NCBI RefSeq assembly: GCF_947487805.1
Contig: NZ_CANKXW010000001.1
Span: 62,001-126,000, forward strand
DNA: 64,000 bases
Direction: 5' to 3'
DNA from: an uncultured Tateyamaria sp.
GTDB lineage: Bacteria; Pseudomonadota; Alphaproteobacteria; Rhodobacterales; Rhodobacteraceae
In this document: positions 8,658-17,152 of the stretch, in pieces
How the letters are laid out: the number at the start of each line of letters is the position of its first letter
Position numbering within the stretch: the first letter of the stretch is position 1
Program-made: the position numbers and the translations under genes
Notes under the pieces: model-generated
What the model was told of the DNA's origin: nothing
What the model saw: the letters and a program-made list of their open reading frames with translations, nothing else
Databases searched by the model: none

Positions 8658-10046
8658 ATGACAATCAAAAGCCTCGGGAATCCCTATTCCGACAAGACCG
8701 ATCTGAGACACGGTGCCGACTGCGGCTGTGACGGCTGCCTTGGCGGCCACGGTCACGACAAGGCACATGTAGAACCGACGCATATGTCCTCGGAGCAGAT
8801 GATGGAGCGCGCGGTAGAAAGCGCGGTCGTCCGGTCCGTCTTTGGGCAGAACGATATCGCGCGCCGCTCCTTCATGGGGATGCTGGGGGGGTCCACATTC
8901 GCTGCGGCCCTGTCCTCGGTCTTTCCGGTCAAGGAGGCTGCAGCCGCCATTCTGGACGATCTCGGTCCGCCCGAAAAAACAGATCTGAACATCGGCTTCG
9001 TTCCGATCACCTGCGCCACACCGATCATCATGGCGCAGCCCCTGGGATTTTATGAACGCTATGGCCTGAATGCGCAGGTCATCAAGACGGCAGGCTGGGC
9101 CGTGGCGCGGGACAAGTCGCTGTCGGGTGAATATGACGCCAGCCACATGCTGACCCCAATGCCGCTGGCGATGACGCTGGGCGCCGGGTCGGTGGCCGAA
9201 CCCTACATCATGCCCGCGGTCGAAAACATCAACGGTCAGGCGATCGTGCTGTCCAACGAGCATCTGGACAAGCGCGACCCCAGCCAGTGGAAAGGGTTCA
9301 CCTTTGGCGTGCCGTTCGAATATTCGATGCACAATTTCCTGCTGCGGTACTACGTCGCCGAATTCGGGCTGGACCCCGACGTCGACATCCAGATCCGCGT
9401 TGTGCCGCCGCCGGAAATGGTCGCCAACCTGCGGGCGGGCAACCTTGACGGATACTTGTCGCCTGACCCGTTCAACCAACGGGCGGTCTATGAGGGCATC
9501 GGCTTTATCCACATCCTGACCAAGGAAATCTGGGAAGGGCACCCATGCTGCGCCTTTGCCGCTCCGTTGTCCTTTGCCACGGAGTTGCCCAACACGTATG
9601 GCGCGCTGCTCAAATCGATCATCGATGCCACGCAATACGCGTCGAACCCGGACAACAGGATCGAGATTTCCGAGGCCATCGCGCCGACGAATTACCTCAA
9701 CCAGCCGGTGACTGTGATCCAGCAGGTCCTGACAGGCACCTATGCCGACGGCCTCGGAGAGGTGAAACGCGTGCCCGACCGGATCGATTTCGATCCGTTC
9801 CCCTGGCATTCGATGGGGGTCTGGATCCTGACCCAGATGAAACGCTGGGGTTATATCGAAGGGGACGTGGACTACAAAGGCGTGGCCGAACAGGTGTATT
9901 TGGCGGCGGATGCCAAGAAGGTCATGGAGGACCTTGGCTATGACGCGCCTGACGTCACCTACAAATCGCACATGATCATGGGCAAGTCCTTTGACCCCGA
10001 AACACCTGAGGCCTATGTCGACAGCTTCGCGATCAAGGCGAACTGA
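8658..10046 (+). CDS. cynA: Cyanate/nitrate-type ABC transporter substrate-binding protein with long Tat leader
   Basis: 462-residue binding protein of the NrtA/CmpA/CynA family. A twin-arginine signal is seen at residues 69-70 (ARRSFMGMLGG followed by a hydrophobic stretch), so export should be by Tat. The 68 residues in front of it are unusually long and carry a Cys/His cluster (C22, C24, C27, H31, H33). The mature part begins around residue 96 with LNIGFVPITCATPIIMAQPLGF, typical of oxyanion binders. ATG 8658 follows an AGGAGAC site. First gene of an operon with permease, ATPase, an NTF2-like protein and cyanase, which makes cyanate the likely ligand rather than nitrate. Confidence 0.85.
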   Translation: MTIKSLGNPYSDKTDLRHGADCGCDGCLGGHGHDKAHVEPTHMSSEQMMERAVESAVVRSVFGQNDIARRSFMGMLGGSTFAAALSSVFPVKEAAAAILDDLGPPEKTDLNIGFVPITCATPIIMAQPLGFYERYGLNAQVIKTAGWAVARDKSLSGEYDASHMLTPMPLAMTLGAGSVAEPYIMPAVENINGQAIVLSNEHLDKRDPSQWKGFTFGVPFEYSMHNFLLRYYVAEFGLDPDVDIQIRVVPPPEMVANLRAGNLDGYLSPDPFNQRAVYEGIGFIHILTKEIWEGHPCCAFAAPLSFATELPNTYGALLKSIIDATQYASNPDNRIEISEAIAPTNYLNQPVTVIQQVLTGTYADGLGEVKRVPDRIDFDPFPWHSMGVWILTQMKRWGYIEGDVDYKGVAEQVYLAADAKKVMEDLGYDAPDVTYKSHMIMGKSFDPETPEAYVDSFAIKAN

Positions 10047-10879
10047 TGCGGGCCTTGTCGGAAAACAAGAAAGCGGCACTGCTGTCGGTGCTGCTTTTGG
10101 TTGTCGGGTGCCTGATCTGGGAGATGTCGATCCCCGCACAGAAGGCCGTCGGAGAATTGACGGAATACGAGCTGTTGACCGGCGGTGGGCAACCCAAGGC
10201 TGGCGTGCCGCCGCCCAGTCAGGTGCTGGGAAAGGCATGGGAACAGCTGTCGAACCCGTTTTATGACGCAGGCCCGAACGACAAAGGCATCGGCATTCAG
10301 ATCGGTTATTCGATCTACCGCGTTTTGACGGGGTACTTTCTGGCGGCTCTGATCGCGATCCCGCTTGGGTTCTTGATCGGCATGTCATCGGTTGCCTACA
10401 AGGCCCTAAATCCGTTCATCCAGGTGCTACGCCCGATCTCGCCCCTCGCATGGATGCCGCTTGCGCTGTTCATCATCCAGGACAGCGAGGCGAGCGCGAT
10501 CTTTGTCATCTTTATCTGTTCGATCTGGCCGATGCTGATCAACACCGCCTTTGGGGTGGCCGGTGTGCGCGAGGATTGGGTCAACGTGGCCCGGACACAT
10601 GAGTTGGGTCCGTTCAAGACGGCCTTTACCGTCATCCTGCCTGCGGCGGCGCCCACAATCGTGACAGGGATGCGCATTTCCATCGGCATTGCGTGGCTGG
10701 TCATCGTCGCGGCCGAGATGCTCGTCGGAGGCACAGGCATCGGGTACTATGTCTGGAACGAGTGGAACAATCTCGACCTGACATCCGTCATCTTTTCCAT
10801 CCTCATGATCGGCGTCGTTGGCATGCTGCTGGACTCCATGTTCGGCTTGCTGCAACGCGCCGTCGCCTACACCGAATAG
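10046..10879 (+). CDS. cynB: Cyanate/nitrate-type ABC transporter permease
   Basis: 277-residue permease of the NrtB/SsuC/CynB family. About six hydrophobic segments are visible, the first as a signal-anchor (AALLSVLLLVVGCLIW near residue 10). The cytoplasmic coupling loop around residue 190 (NVARTHELGPFKTAFTVILP) corresponds to the EAA region of this family. Its ATG shares one base with the TGA of the binding-protein gene (TGATG), indicating coupled translation. Partner of the ATPase that follows 9 bases later. Confidence 0.88.
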   Translation: MRALSENKKAALLSVLLLVVGCLIWEMSIPAQKAVGELTEYELLTGGGQPKAGVPPPSQVLGKAWEQLSNPFYDAGPNDKGIGIQIGYSIYRVLTGYFLAALIAIPLGFLIGMSSVAYKALNPFIQVLRPISPLAWMPLALFIIQDSEASAIFVIFICSIWPMLINTAFGVAGVREDWVNVARTHELGPFKTAFTVILPAAAPTIVTGMRISIGIAWLVIVAAEMLVGGTGIGYYVWNEWNNLDLTSVIFSILMIGVVGMLLDSMFGLLQRAVAYTE

Positions 10880-10888
10880 GAGGGCCGC

Positions 10889-11791
10889 GTGTCCAAGTCT
10901 TTTCTGAGCATCGAGCAACTGACGCAGCGATATCCGGACGGTCAGGGTGGGGAATTCACGGTTTTCGAGAACGCGAGTTTCGGCATCGAAAAGGGGGAGT
11001 TCGTCTGTATCCTCGGGCACTCGGGCTGTGGCAAGTCGACGATCATGAACATTCTTGCCGGGTTGTCGGACCCGACAAGCGGCGTGGTCAAGATGGACGG
11101 TTTCGAAGTGTCGGGACCCAGCCTTGACCGGGGCGTCGTGTTCCAGAACTATTCGTTGCTGCCGTGGTTGTCGGCGTTGAAGAACGTGACATTCGGCGTC
11201 GCAGCGCGCTTTCCGCAATGGGACAAGGCCAAGGTGATCGCGCATTCCACCGCATTTCTTGCCAAGGTCGGGTTGAGCGGTGACACGATACATCGCAAAC
11301 CCAGCCAGCTGTCCGGCGGGATGCGTCAACGGGTGTCGATTGCGCGCGCCTTTGCCAACGAGCCCAAGCTGCTGCTGTTGGACGAACCCTTTGGCGCGCT
11401 GGATGCACTGACCCGCGGTACCATTCAGGACGAGTTGATCAAAGTCTGGAGCGACACGGATCAGACGGTGTTCATGATCACCCATGACATCGATGAAGCG
11501 ATCCTGCTGGCCGACCGCATCCTGTTGATGACCAATGGGCCGATGGCTCAGGTCGCGGAAAGCGTCGAGATCACGATCCCGCGCCCGCGTAACCGTACTT
11601 CGATTGTCGAACACCCGAACTACTATGCGATCCGCAACCATCTGGTGCAGTTCCTGGGCAAACGGTCTTCTGAACTGTCGGGGCAGTCGGGCGACAACAA
11701 CCGCCCCATAAATGTTCGCATCGACCTGACGGGCGACGCGGACACCGATGACCCCGACCCTGCGCCCCTGCTGCGCGCCGTGGAGGGATAG
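10889..11791 (+). CDS. cynD: Cyanate/nitrate-type ABC transporter ATP-binding protein
   Basis: 300-residue ATPase of the NrtD/SsuB/CynD family. Walker A is GHSGCGKST near residue 45, the signature is [14 protein letters not shown] near 140 and Walker B is [16 protein letters not shown] near 160. It starts with GTG at 10889 behind a good AGGAGG site. The last 50 residues are Asp-rich and not part of the ATPase fold. It lies between the permease gene and a small NTF2-like gene in the cyanate operon. Confidence 0.88.
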   Translation: MSKSFLSIEQLTQRYPDGQGGEFTVFENASFGIEKGEFVCILGHSGCGKSTIMNILAGLSDPTSGVVKMDGFEVSGPSLDRGVVFQNYSLLPWLSALKNVTFGVAARFPQWDKAKVIAHSTAFLAKVGLSGDTIHRKPSQLSGGMRQRVSIARAFANEPKLLLLDEPFGALDALTRGTIQDELIKVWSDTDQTVFMITHDIDEAILLADRILLMTNGPMAQVAESVEITIPRPRNRTSIVEHPNYYAIRNHLVQFLGKRSSELSGQSGDNNRPINVRIDLTGDADTDDPDPAPLLRAVEG

Positions 11792-11796
11792 GACAG

Positions 11797-12276
11797 ATGA
11801 CCGAACGTGCCCCGCGCGCGCCGCTGCCCCCCTTTTCCCGTGAGGACGCCATCAAGAAAGTCCGTATGGCCGAAGACGCGTGGAACACACGCGATCCGCA
11901 AAAAGTGGCGCTGGCCTATACGCCGGACACGACTTGGCGCAACCGGTCGGAATTTCTGAATGGCCGGGCCGAGGTCGAGGCGTTTCTGACCCGTAAATGG
12001 GCAGCAGAGACAGGTTACCGCCTGATCAAGGAGATCTGGGCCCATGACGACAACCGGATCGCGGTGCGCTTTTGCTACGAGTGGCATGACGCGGACGGCC
12101 AGTGGTTTCGAGCGCATGGCAACGAGAACTGGGAATTCGATGCGCTTGGCTACATGGCCGTGCGGCACGCGTCGATCAATGACGTGCCGATCGCCGATGC
12201 GGACAGGTTGTTCCACTGGCCCGAGGGCACGCCACGCCCGCCAGAGCATCCCGGATTGACTGAGTTAGGACTGTGA
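11797..12276 (+). CDS. NTF2-superfamily protein (DUF1348) in the cyanate operon
   Basis: 159 residues matching the DUF1348 branch of the nuclear transport factor 2 fold: an early helix ([19 protein letters not shown]), [20 protein letters not shown], then [24 protein letters not shown]. No catalytic function is established for this family as far as I know. It starts 5 bases after the ATPase gene and ends one base before the cyanase ATG, so it is made with them. A role with cyanate or its products (carbamate, ammonia, CO2) is only suggested by position. Confidence 0.8.
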   Translation: MTERAPRAPLPPFSREDAIKKVRMAEDAWNTRDPQKVALAYTPDTTWRNRSEFLNGRAEVEAFLTRKWAAETGYRLIKEIWAHDDNRIAVRFCYEWHDADGQWFRAHGNENWEFDALGYMAVRHASINDVPIADADRLFHWPEGTPRPPEHPGLTELGL

Positions 12277-12277
12277 A

Positions 12278-12748
12278 ATGAAGGACACGATCACAATGAC
12301 TGAGATGATGACCAAGGAAGACGTCACCGCCATGATCCTTTCGGCAAAGAAACAGGCCGGGCTGACATGGGAGGGCATCGCGGAAAAGATCGACATGTCC
12401 CCGATCTGGACCCACTCGGCCGCGATGGGCATGAACGCCTTTCCGCCGGAAAAGGCCGCGTTGATGGTCACCGTCATGGGCTTGCCACAAGAGGCCGAAT
12501 CCGTTCTGGCAGAAAGCCCCACCAAGATCTGGGAACAGGCCGTACCGACGGATCCCTGTATCTATCGTTTCTACGAGATCGTCGGCGTGTATGGCCCGAC
12601 GCTCAAGGCGATCATCCAGGAAAAATTTGGTGACGGCATCATGTCGGCCATCGATTTCGACATGTCCGTCACGCGGGTCGAACACCCCAAGGGCGACCGC
12701 GTCAAGGTCGAGATGTCGGGCAAGTTCCTGGGCTATAACAGCTGGTAA
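12278..12748 (+). CDS. cynS: Cyanate hydratase (cyanase)
   Basis: 156 residues, the same length as Escherichia coli CynS. Cyanase converts cyanate and bicarbonate to carbamate and CO2, which breaks down to ammonia and a second CO2. The three catalytic residues are present as Arg97 and Glu100 (in YRFYE) and Ser123 (GDGIMSAID). The N-terminal half is the usual helix-turn-helix-like oligomer domain. I kept ATG 12278 because it gives the family length; ATG 12296 is possible. It is the last gene of the cyn operon and turns imported or internal cyanate into usable nitrogen. Confidence 0.96.
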   Translation: MKDTITMTEMMTKEDVTAMILSAKKQAGLTWEGIAEKIDMSPIWTHSAAMGMNAFPPEKAALMVTVMGLPQEAESVLAESPTKIWEQAVPTDPCIYRFYEIVGVYGPTLKAIIQEKFGDGIMSAIDFDMSVTRVEHPKGDRVKVEMSGKFLGYNSW

Positions 12749-12764
12749 CACCCAGATTGCCTGC

Positions 12765-12795
12765 GCGGCGCCGGGGCATTGATACCCGGCACCGC
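12765..12795. terminator. Hairpin between convergent cynS and the RTX gene
   Basis: Stem GCGG-C-GCCGGG pairing with CCCGGC-A-CCGC, one mismatch, 9-base loop. There is no T tract on either side, so a terminator role is uncertain, but it is the only structure between the two convergent genes. Confidence 0.4.
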
Positions 12796-12831
12796 CTGCA
12801 CTTGATCGTGCCCGCCCGTCTGTCTGACGCG

Positions 12832-15243
12832 TCAGACCAGGATCATATCGTCGGTGAACATGGCCAGAGTTGCCCCTTCGAAGGTGACGCGCGTGCCCTG
12901 ATCGTCGATCACCACATCGTCGCCAACTTGCATCAGCAGTGCCCGCACAGCGTCCGCATCCACATAGCCCATGCCCGAGAAGCTGACCTGGTCCCATGCT
13001 TCAAGGTCGGCCACGCGGTCATCGCCGGCGTTCGGGCCAAATTTGAACACGTCCGAGAACATGCCGCCCACCAAAAGGTCGTCACCGGCGCCACCGACAA
13101 GCGTGTCGTCCGTGCCAAGCCCGCGCATCCAGTCTATCAGGTTCTGGGTGGAGTTCGTGATGAACTCCGCCGATTGCGCGATGCCCTGTACCACTTCGGC
13201 GCGGGTCCAGCCCTGATTGTCCAGCCGGTCGATCCACGTGGCCCCGCCCACCGGGTCGGGGTTCCGGTTCAGGACGTTGTTGTAGATCAGCGTCACAAAC
13301 GTGGTGCTGTCCGTGGCGGAGGCATAACGGGTCTGGAACTCGGTCGAATTCACGAACCCCTCCACCATGTCCAGCAGGTCGCGGCCATCGCCCATCCGTT
13401 CGGTCCACCCCGTGAACCCGCCAACATCAGGTGTGCGGTTCAGCGTGGCCTGATACACCCGGAACACATCGTCGGACCACACCGCATCGGTGCGTGCCTC
13501 GATATAGTCGCTTGCGTCATCTGCGGTCAGCCTGCGGTTTTCGGCGCTGTCAGAGAAACCGACGACCACCTCGGCGCGGGTCCAGCCCAGATTGTCGAGC
13601 CTGTCGGACCATCCCGCCAGACCTGCCGGATCCGGCCCGCGTCCCAGAACGTTGTTGTACATCAACGTTACAAACTGCTCGGTTGTCGAACTGGCTCCGA
13701 ACCGGCCGATGAACTCTGCGGAGGTCACGAAGCTGGCGGCCGCCTGTTCCAGAGTGAAGGTGCCCGCCACCAGACGCTCAGTCCACCCGAGGTGCCCACC
13801 GGTATCGGGCGCACGCCCCAGTGCCGTCTGGTACAGCCGGAACACCTGTGCGGCCTCATCGGCGACCAGCCCGACTTGCAAAGCCTCGCCAAAGAGAAAA
13901 TCGTTGCCCGCGTCTCCGGCGAGGGAATCCGCACCCGATCCACCGACAAGGCTGTCTTGCCCTTCGCCACCCGACAGGCTGTCGTTGCCAACATTGCCAA
14001 GCAGGGTGTCATTGCCGTCCAACCCCTGGATCAGGTCGTTACCGGCCAGACCGTCAATGGTGTCAGCCTGCGCCGTTCCGGTGAGCGTGTCATCCATCGG
14101 GGTCGGAACCGCCGGCGGGGTAACTACAACCTCAAGCGGGGTGTCGTCCCCCGGAAGCGTGATCTGCACCACCTGTCCGTCGAGAACAAAGGCGGTGTTG
14201 TTGTCGGTCCGAACGGCGGCACCCGTGCCCCAGACATAGGCCGACGTTTCGGTGTCCAGCAGGGTGCCTGTGGTGCTGTATTCCTTCAACCGCCCTTCTT
14301 GTGTTCCTTGGAAATCCAGAACGGAGTAGCCAACGACAAAGCCATCCTGGGTCGCGAACAGCAATGGCGTGTCCTGGCGGCCCGCCGTGATCGTATTGAC
14401 CAGTGTCGGGCCGGTGATCTCGCTGCCATCCGGCGCATAGATGCGAAACCAGACAGAGGTCGAATCCCCGTCTGCCTGCTGTGTCGCGGCATCCACCCAA
14501 ACCACCACCACGTTGCCATCCGGCAGCGTTTCGACCTGAACCGACGGCGAAGTGCCGAAACCCGATTGCGTGCCCTGGCTCACTTCGACGGGCGCGCGGA
14601 TCTCGCTGCCATTGGTCAGATCAAAGGCCTGAACAAAGACCGGGCCCGCCTCACCGAAAGAGTTGTCGACATAGGCATAGAACAAAGTGTTGCCGGATAC
14701 TGCGACATCGACGTTGTGGCCCTGCACTGCGGTCGCCCCGAACCCGCCCAGCGGATCAAGGGTGGTCAGCACCGCACCGGCGGCATCAACGATCAGGCCC
14801 TGTCCGCTGGGATCGACCATGAAAATGTCCGAACCTGGCAAATCGGCCGCAAATTGCAGCATGCTGGTACTGGTCGTCGAAAAAGCGCCAGACAGGATTT
14901 CCGTTGCCGGGCCAAGCGGTTGCCCTGTCTGCGCGTCGAGCGACACCTGCCAGTTACTTATGATGATCGGCAAGCCCGCACGCTGTTGGTAATAAACGGT
15001 CATGGTGCCGTCATCGTTGTCGTGCACGAACATCTCTTCGATGCTGCCAAAGGCCCCAAGCCCGCTTGTGTCGGCATAGCTGATGGCCGAGAACACCTGA
15101 CCGTCATCGTTGAAACTGGCGATCATACTGCCATTGATGATGACCGCCGCATCACCGATGCGATAGATACCATGCCCGCCTTGCGTCGTGTCGACGCTCC
15201 CCAGGCCAACCGAATACGAACTTTGCGCTACCGAAATTGGCAT
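12832..15243 (-). CDS. Secreted RTX-repeat protein with four DUF4214-like modules
   Basis: 803 residues, no N-terminal signal peptide. Residues 1 to about 380 look like beta-propeller or beta-rich repeats (several DGxxV/GNVVVVWVDA strands). Residues 384-452 are RTX-type nonapeptides (GLAGNDLIQGLDGNDTLLG and others), which bind calcium. Residues about 465-695 hold four related units in two pairs, each with a YxxxLxRxPDxxGxxGW core typical of DUF4214. A second short RTX stretch is at 709-730 and the acidic, hydrophobic C-terminus (ending DDMILV) resembles a type I secretion signal. No type I exporter genes are in the window. Cell-surface or exported role inferred; no enzyme motif seen. Confidence 0.85.
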   Translation of the reverse strand: MPISVAQSSYSVGLGSVDTTQGGHGIYRIGDAAVIINGSMIASFNDDGQVFSAISYADTSGLGAFGSIEEMFVHDNDDGTMTVYYQQRAGLPIIISNWQVSLDAQTGQPLGPATEILSGAFSTTSTSMLQFAADLPGSDIFMVDPSGQGLIVDAAGAVLTTLDPLGGFGATAVQGHNVDVAVSGNTLFYAYVDNSFGEAGPVFVQAFDLTNGSEIRAPVEVSQGTQSGFGTSPSVQVETLPDGNVVVVWVDAATQQADGDSTSVWFRIYAPDGSEITGPTLVNTITAGRQDTPLLFATQDGFVVGYSVLDFQGTQEGRLKEYSTTGTLLDTETSAYVWGTGAAVRTDNNTAFVLDGQVVQITLPGDDTPLEVVVTPPAVPTPMDDTLTGTAQADTIDGLAGNDLIQGLDGNDTLLGNVGNDSLSGGEGQDSLVGGSGADSLAGDAGNDFLFGEALQVGLVADEAAQVFRLYQTALGRAPDTGGHLGWTERLVAGTFTLEQAAASFVTSAEFIGRFGASSTTEQFVTLMYNNVLGRGPDPAGLAGWSDRLDNLGWTRAEVVVGFSDSAENRRLTADDASDYIEARTDAVWSDDVFRVYQATLNRTPDVGGFTGWTERMGDGRDLLDMVEGFVNSTEFQTRYASATDSTTFVTLIYNNVLNRNPDPVGGATWIDRLDNQGWTRAEVVQGIAQSAEFITNSTQNLIDWMRGLGTDDTLVGGAGDDLLVGGMFSDVFKFGPNAGDDRVADLEAWDQVSFSGMGYVDADAVRALLMQVGDDVVIDDQGTRVTFEGATLAMFTDDMILV

Positions 15244-15276
15244 GCTCCGCCCCCCTTCTTCTCAATCAGTCGTACA

Positions 15277-15304
15277 AAAATAAATCCGTTGAATCAGGCC
15301 TCAA
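15277..15304 (-). promoter_or_regulatory. Possible sigma-70-type promoter for the RTX gene
   Basis: On the minus strand TTGAGG and TATTTT are separated by 16 bases, about 35 bases above the ATG, in an unusually AT-rich patch. The gene itself has a GGGGGCGGAG ribosome binding site. Confidence 0.35.
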
Positions 15305-15495
15305 AAAAACGACGCGCCCCTTGCCGCAAACAAAGCAAACCTTCACGCTCATGTCTATCCTGAGGGCTTGACCCGGGCCGAAGACCCGTCTCCACAAGGC
15401 AATTGTAGCGGGATGACCGCCGGAAATGGCTTGGGGTTTCTGCTCTATTGTGTTGTGACGGGCAGGTTTCAGCGAGGCGGCGCAAAGGGGGTACA

Positions 15496-15518
15496 CAGGG
15501 CGCTGCATTGGCGCCCTG
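15496..15518 (-). terminator. Hairpin after the GMC oxidoreductase gene
   Basis: Perfect 8-bp stem (CAGGGCGC with GCGCCCTG) and 7-base loop, 6 bases past the stop codon on the minus strand. It lacks a U-rich tail, so intrinsic termination is uncertain. The rest of 15244-15523 holds no gene I can support. Confidence 0.4.
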
Positions 15519-15523
15519 GCTCT

Positions 15524-17152
15524 TCAAGCCTGTGTCGATTTCTCGGTGTCTTCGAGGATCAGATCCGCACAGCGCGCGCCCAGCATCATGGCAGGTGCAT
15601 TGGTGTTGCCCGCGTTGATATCCGGTACGGCCGCCATGTCGCACACCCGAAGCCCATCAATGCCGCGCACTCTCATGCGCGTGTCCAGGACCGCCATGGG
15701 ATCGTCATCGGCACCCATCTTGCATGTCCCCGCCGGGTGATAGTTGGTTTTGACGAAACGCTTGCAGTGGGCGCGCAATGTATCGTCGTCGTCGCGCTCC
15801 GGGATCACGATCTGGCGGATGCGGTCCGACAGGGGCCTCGTCTCAAGCGCCCGGCGAAAGAAACGCTGGCCACGGATCATCTCTGCCATATCGTCGTTGT
15901 CCTTGAGCAGATTTGGCGAGACGCTCGGCATGTCGAACGGGTTGGCAGAGCGCAGGCGCACTTCGCCCCGTGATTTCGGCTTCACGACCACGGTCGTGAT
16001 GGTGACGCCATAGTCGTCTTGCACCTCTTGCAGCGCGTCGCGGTCCAGGTAAACGATCGGCACGCAAAAGGCCTGAATGGTCGGATCGGCGTCCGGGTCA
16101 CCGGGATTGACAAACGCACCAGCCTCGACACCGGCGGATGTGACCGGGCCGCTGCCGAACAGTTTCAGTTGCAGCCCGTTGCGCAACATGCGCCAGCCAT
16201 CGCCCTGCCTGAAATAACCATAGGGGCCGTTCGCAAACGCAGTCACGGGCACTTCGGGATGATCAATCAGGTTCTGCCCGACGCCGGGCAGGTCAAGAAT
16301 GGGTGTGATCCCGTGCTCCTTCAGGTGATCTTGCGGCCCCATCCCGGACAACATCAGCACCTTCGGAGAGACAAGCGCGCCTGCCGCAACGATGATTTCA
16401 CCCGTGACTTCGACAGTATGCGTGCCGGACCTGTCGCGATACACGACCCCGTTGGCCCGGCCCTTTTTGGTTGTGATGCGCGCGACCTCTGCACGCAATT
16501 TCACGGTCAGGTTCGGGTTCGCTTTCAGTGGTTCGAGAAAGGCATAGGCCGACGAACTGCGCCGCCCGTGGCGATTTGTGAACTGATAGAAACCCACGCC
16601 ACGCTGCGTGGGGCCATTGAAATCCGGGTTGAAGGGCTCGCCCATGTGCTGAACGGCTTGCACGAACCAGCGCGACATCTCGTTTATGTGGCCAGGATCA
16701 GAGACCAGAACAGGCCCATCGGTGCCGTGCAGATCGTTGGCGAGGCGATTGTTGCCTTCCATATTGCTGAAATAGGGCAAGACATCGTGCCAGCCCCAAC
16801 CAACACCATCGTTCGCACCATGCAGGGCGTCGTTCCAGGCGTCGTAGTCAGAGGGTCGCCCGCGCATGTAGACCTGTGCATTTACGGACGACCCGCCGCC
16901 CAGAACATGTCCTTGGGGAATGTCATGGACGCGTCCGTCCAGATGGGCCTGCGGTTCGGTCTTGTAATACCGCATGAATTTGGAACCGTTGATCATCTTG
17001 AAGATGCCCGGCGGCATGTCGAGCAGGGGATGACGGTGCGAATGGCCGGCCTCGAGCAACAGAACCCGCGCGCCGGCATTGACCAGACCCGCCGCACACG
17101 CCGCACCGGCCGACCCGCCGCCAACAACGACGTGGTCGTAGCCCTGGCTCAT
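15524..17152 (-). CDS. GMC-family FAD oxidoreductase (choline/alcohol dehydrogenase-like)
   Basis: 542 residues. FAD binding is shown by VVVGGGSAGAACA at residues 8-20 and the GMC signature by GHVLGGGSSVNAQVYMRGRP near residue 80. The active-site His is in HPAGTCKMG (His472) and the second catalytic position in NAGNTNAP (Asn516). Such enzymes oxidise primary alcohols or sugars to aldehydes or lactones. Its ATG overlaps the stop of the LacI gene by 4 bases (17149-17152), so both are one transcript, divergent from a sugar catabolic operon; oxidation of the transported sugar or of an alcohol derived from it is a reasonable inference. Confidence 0.9.
   Translation of the reverse strand: MSQGYDHVVVGGGSAGAACAAGLVNAGARVLLLEAGHSHRHPLLDMPPGIFKMINGSKFMRYYKTEPQAHLDGRVHDIPQGHVLGGGSSVNAQVYMRGRPSDYDAWNDALHGANDGVGWGWHDVLPYFSNMEGNNRLANDLHGTDGPVLVSDPGHINEMSRWFVQAVQHMGEPFNPDFNGPTQRGVGFYQFTNRHGRRSSSAYAFLEPLKANPNLTVKLRAEVARITTKKGRANGVVYRDRSGTHTVEVTGEIIVAAGALVSPKVLMLSGMGPQDHLKEHGITPILDLPGVGQNLIDHPEVPVTAFANGPYGYFRQGDGWRMLRNGLQLKLFGSGPVTSAGVEAGAFVNPGDPDADPTIQAFCVPIVYLDRDALQEVQDDYGVTITTVVVKPKSRGEVRLRSANPFDMPSVSPNLLKDNDDMAEMIRGQRFFRRALETRPLSDRIRQIVIPERDDDDTLRAHCKRFVKTNYHPAGTCKMGADDDPMAVLDTRMRVRGIDGLRVCDMAAVPDINAGNTNAPAMMLGARCADLILEDTEKSTQA

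Noticed and set aside
8544-10388. 614-codon open frame on the minus strand
   Set aside because: Antisense to cynA and part of cynB; no domain and no ribosome site.
12757-15363. 868-codon open frame on the plus strand
   Set aside because: It lies antisense to the RTX/DUF4214 gene; its protein is rich in Arg/His/Pro with no recognisable domain, as expected for a GC-rich shadow frame.
15266-15508. Small minus-strand frame between the RTX and GMC genes
   Set aside because: No ribosome site, odd composition and no conserved-looking segment; treated as noncoding.
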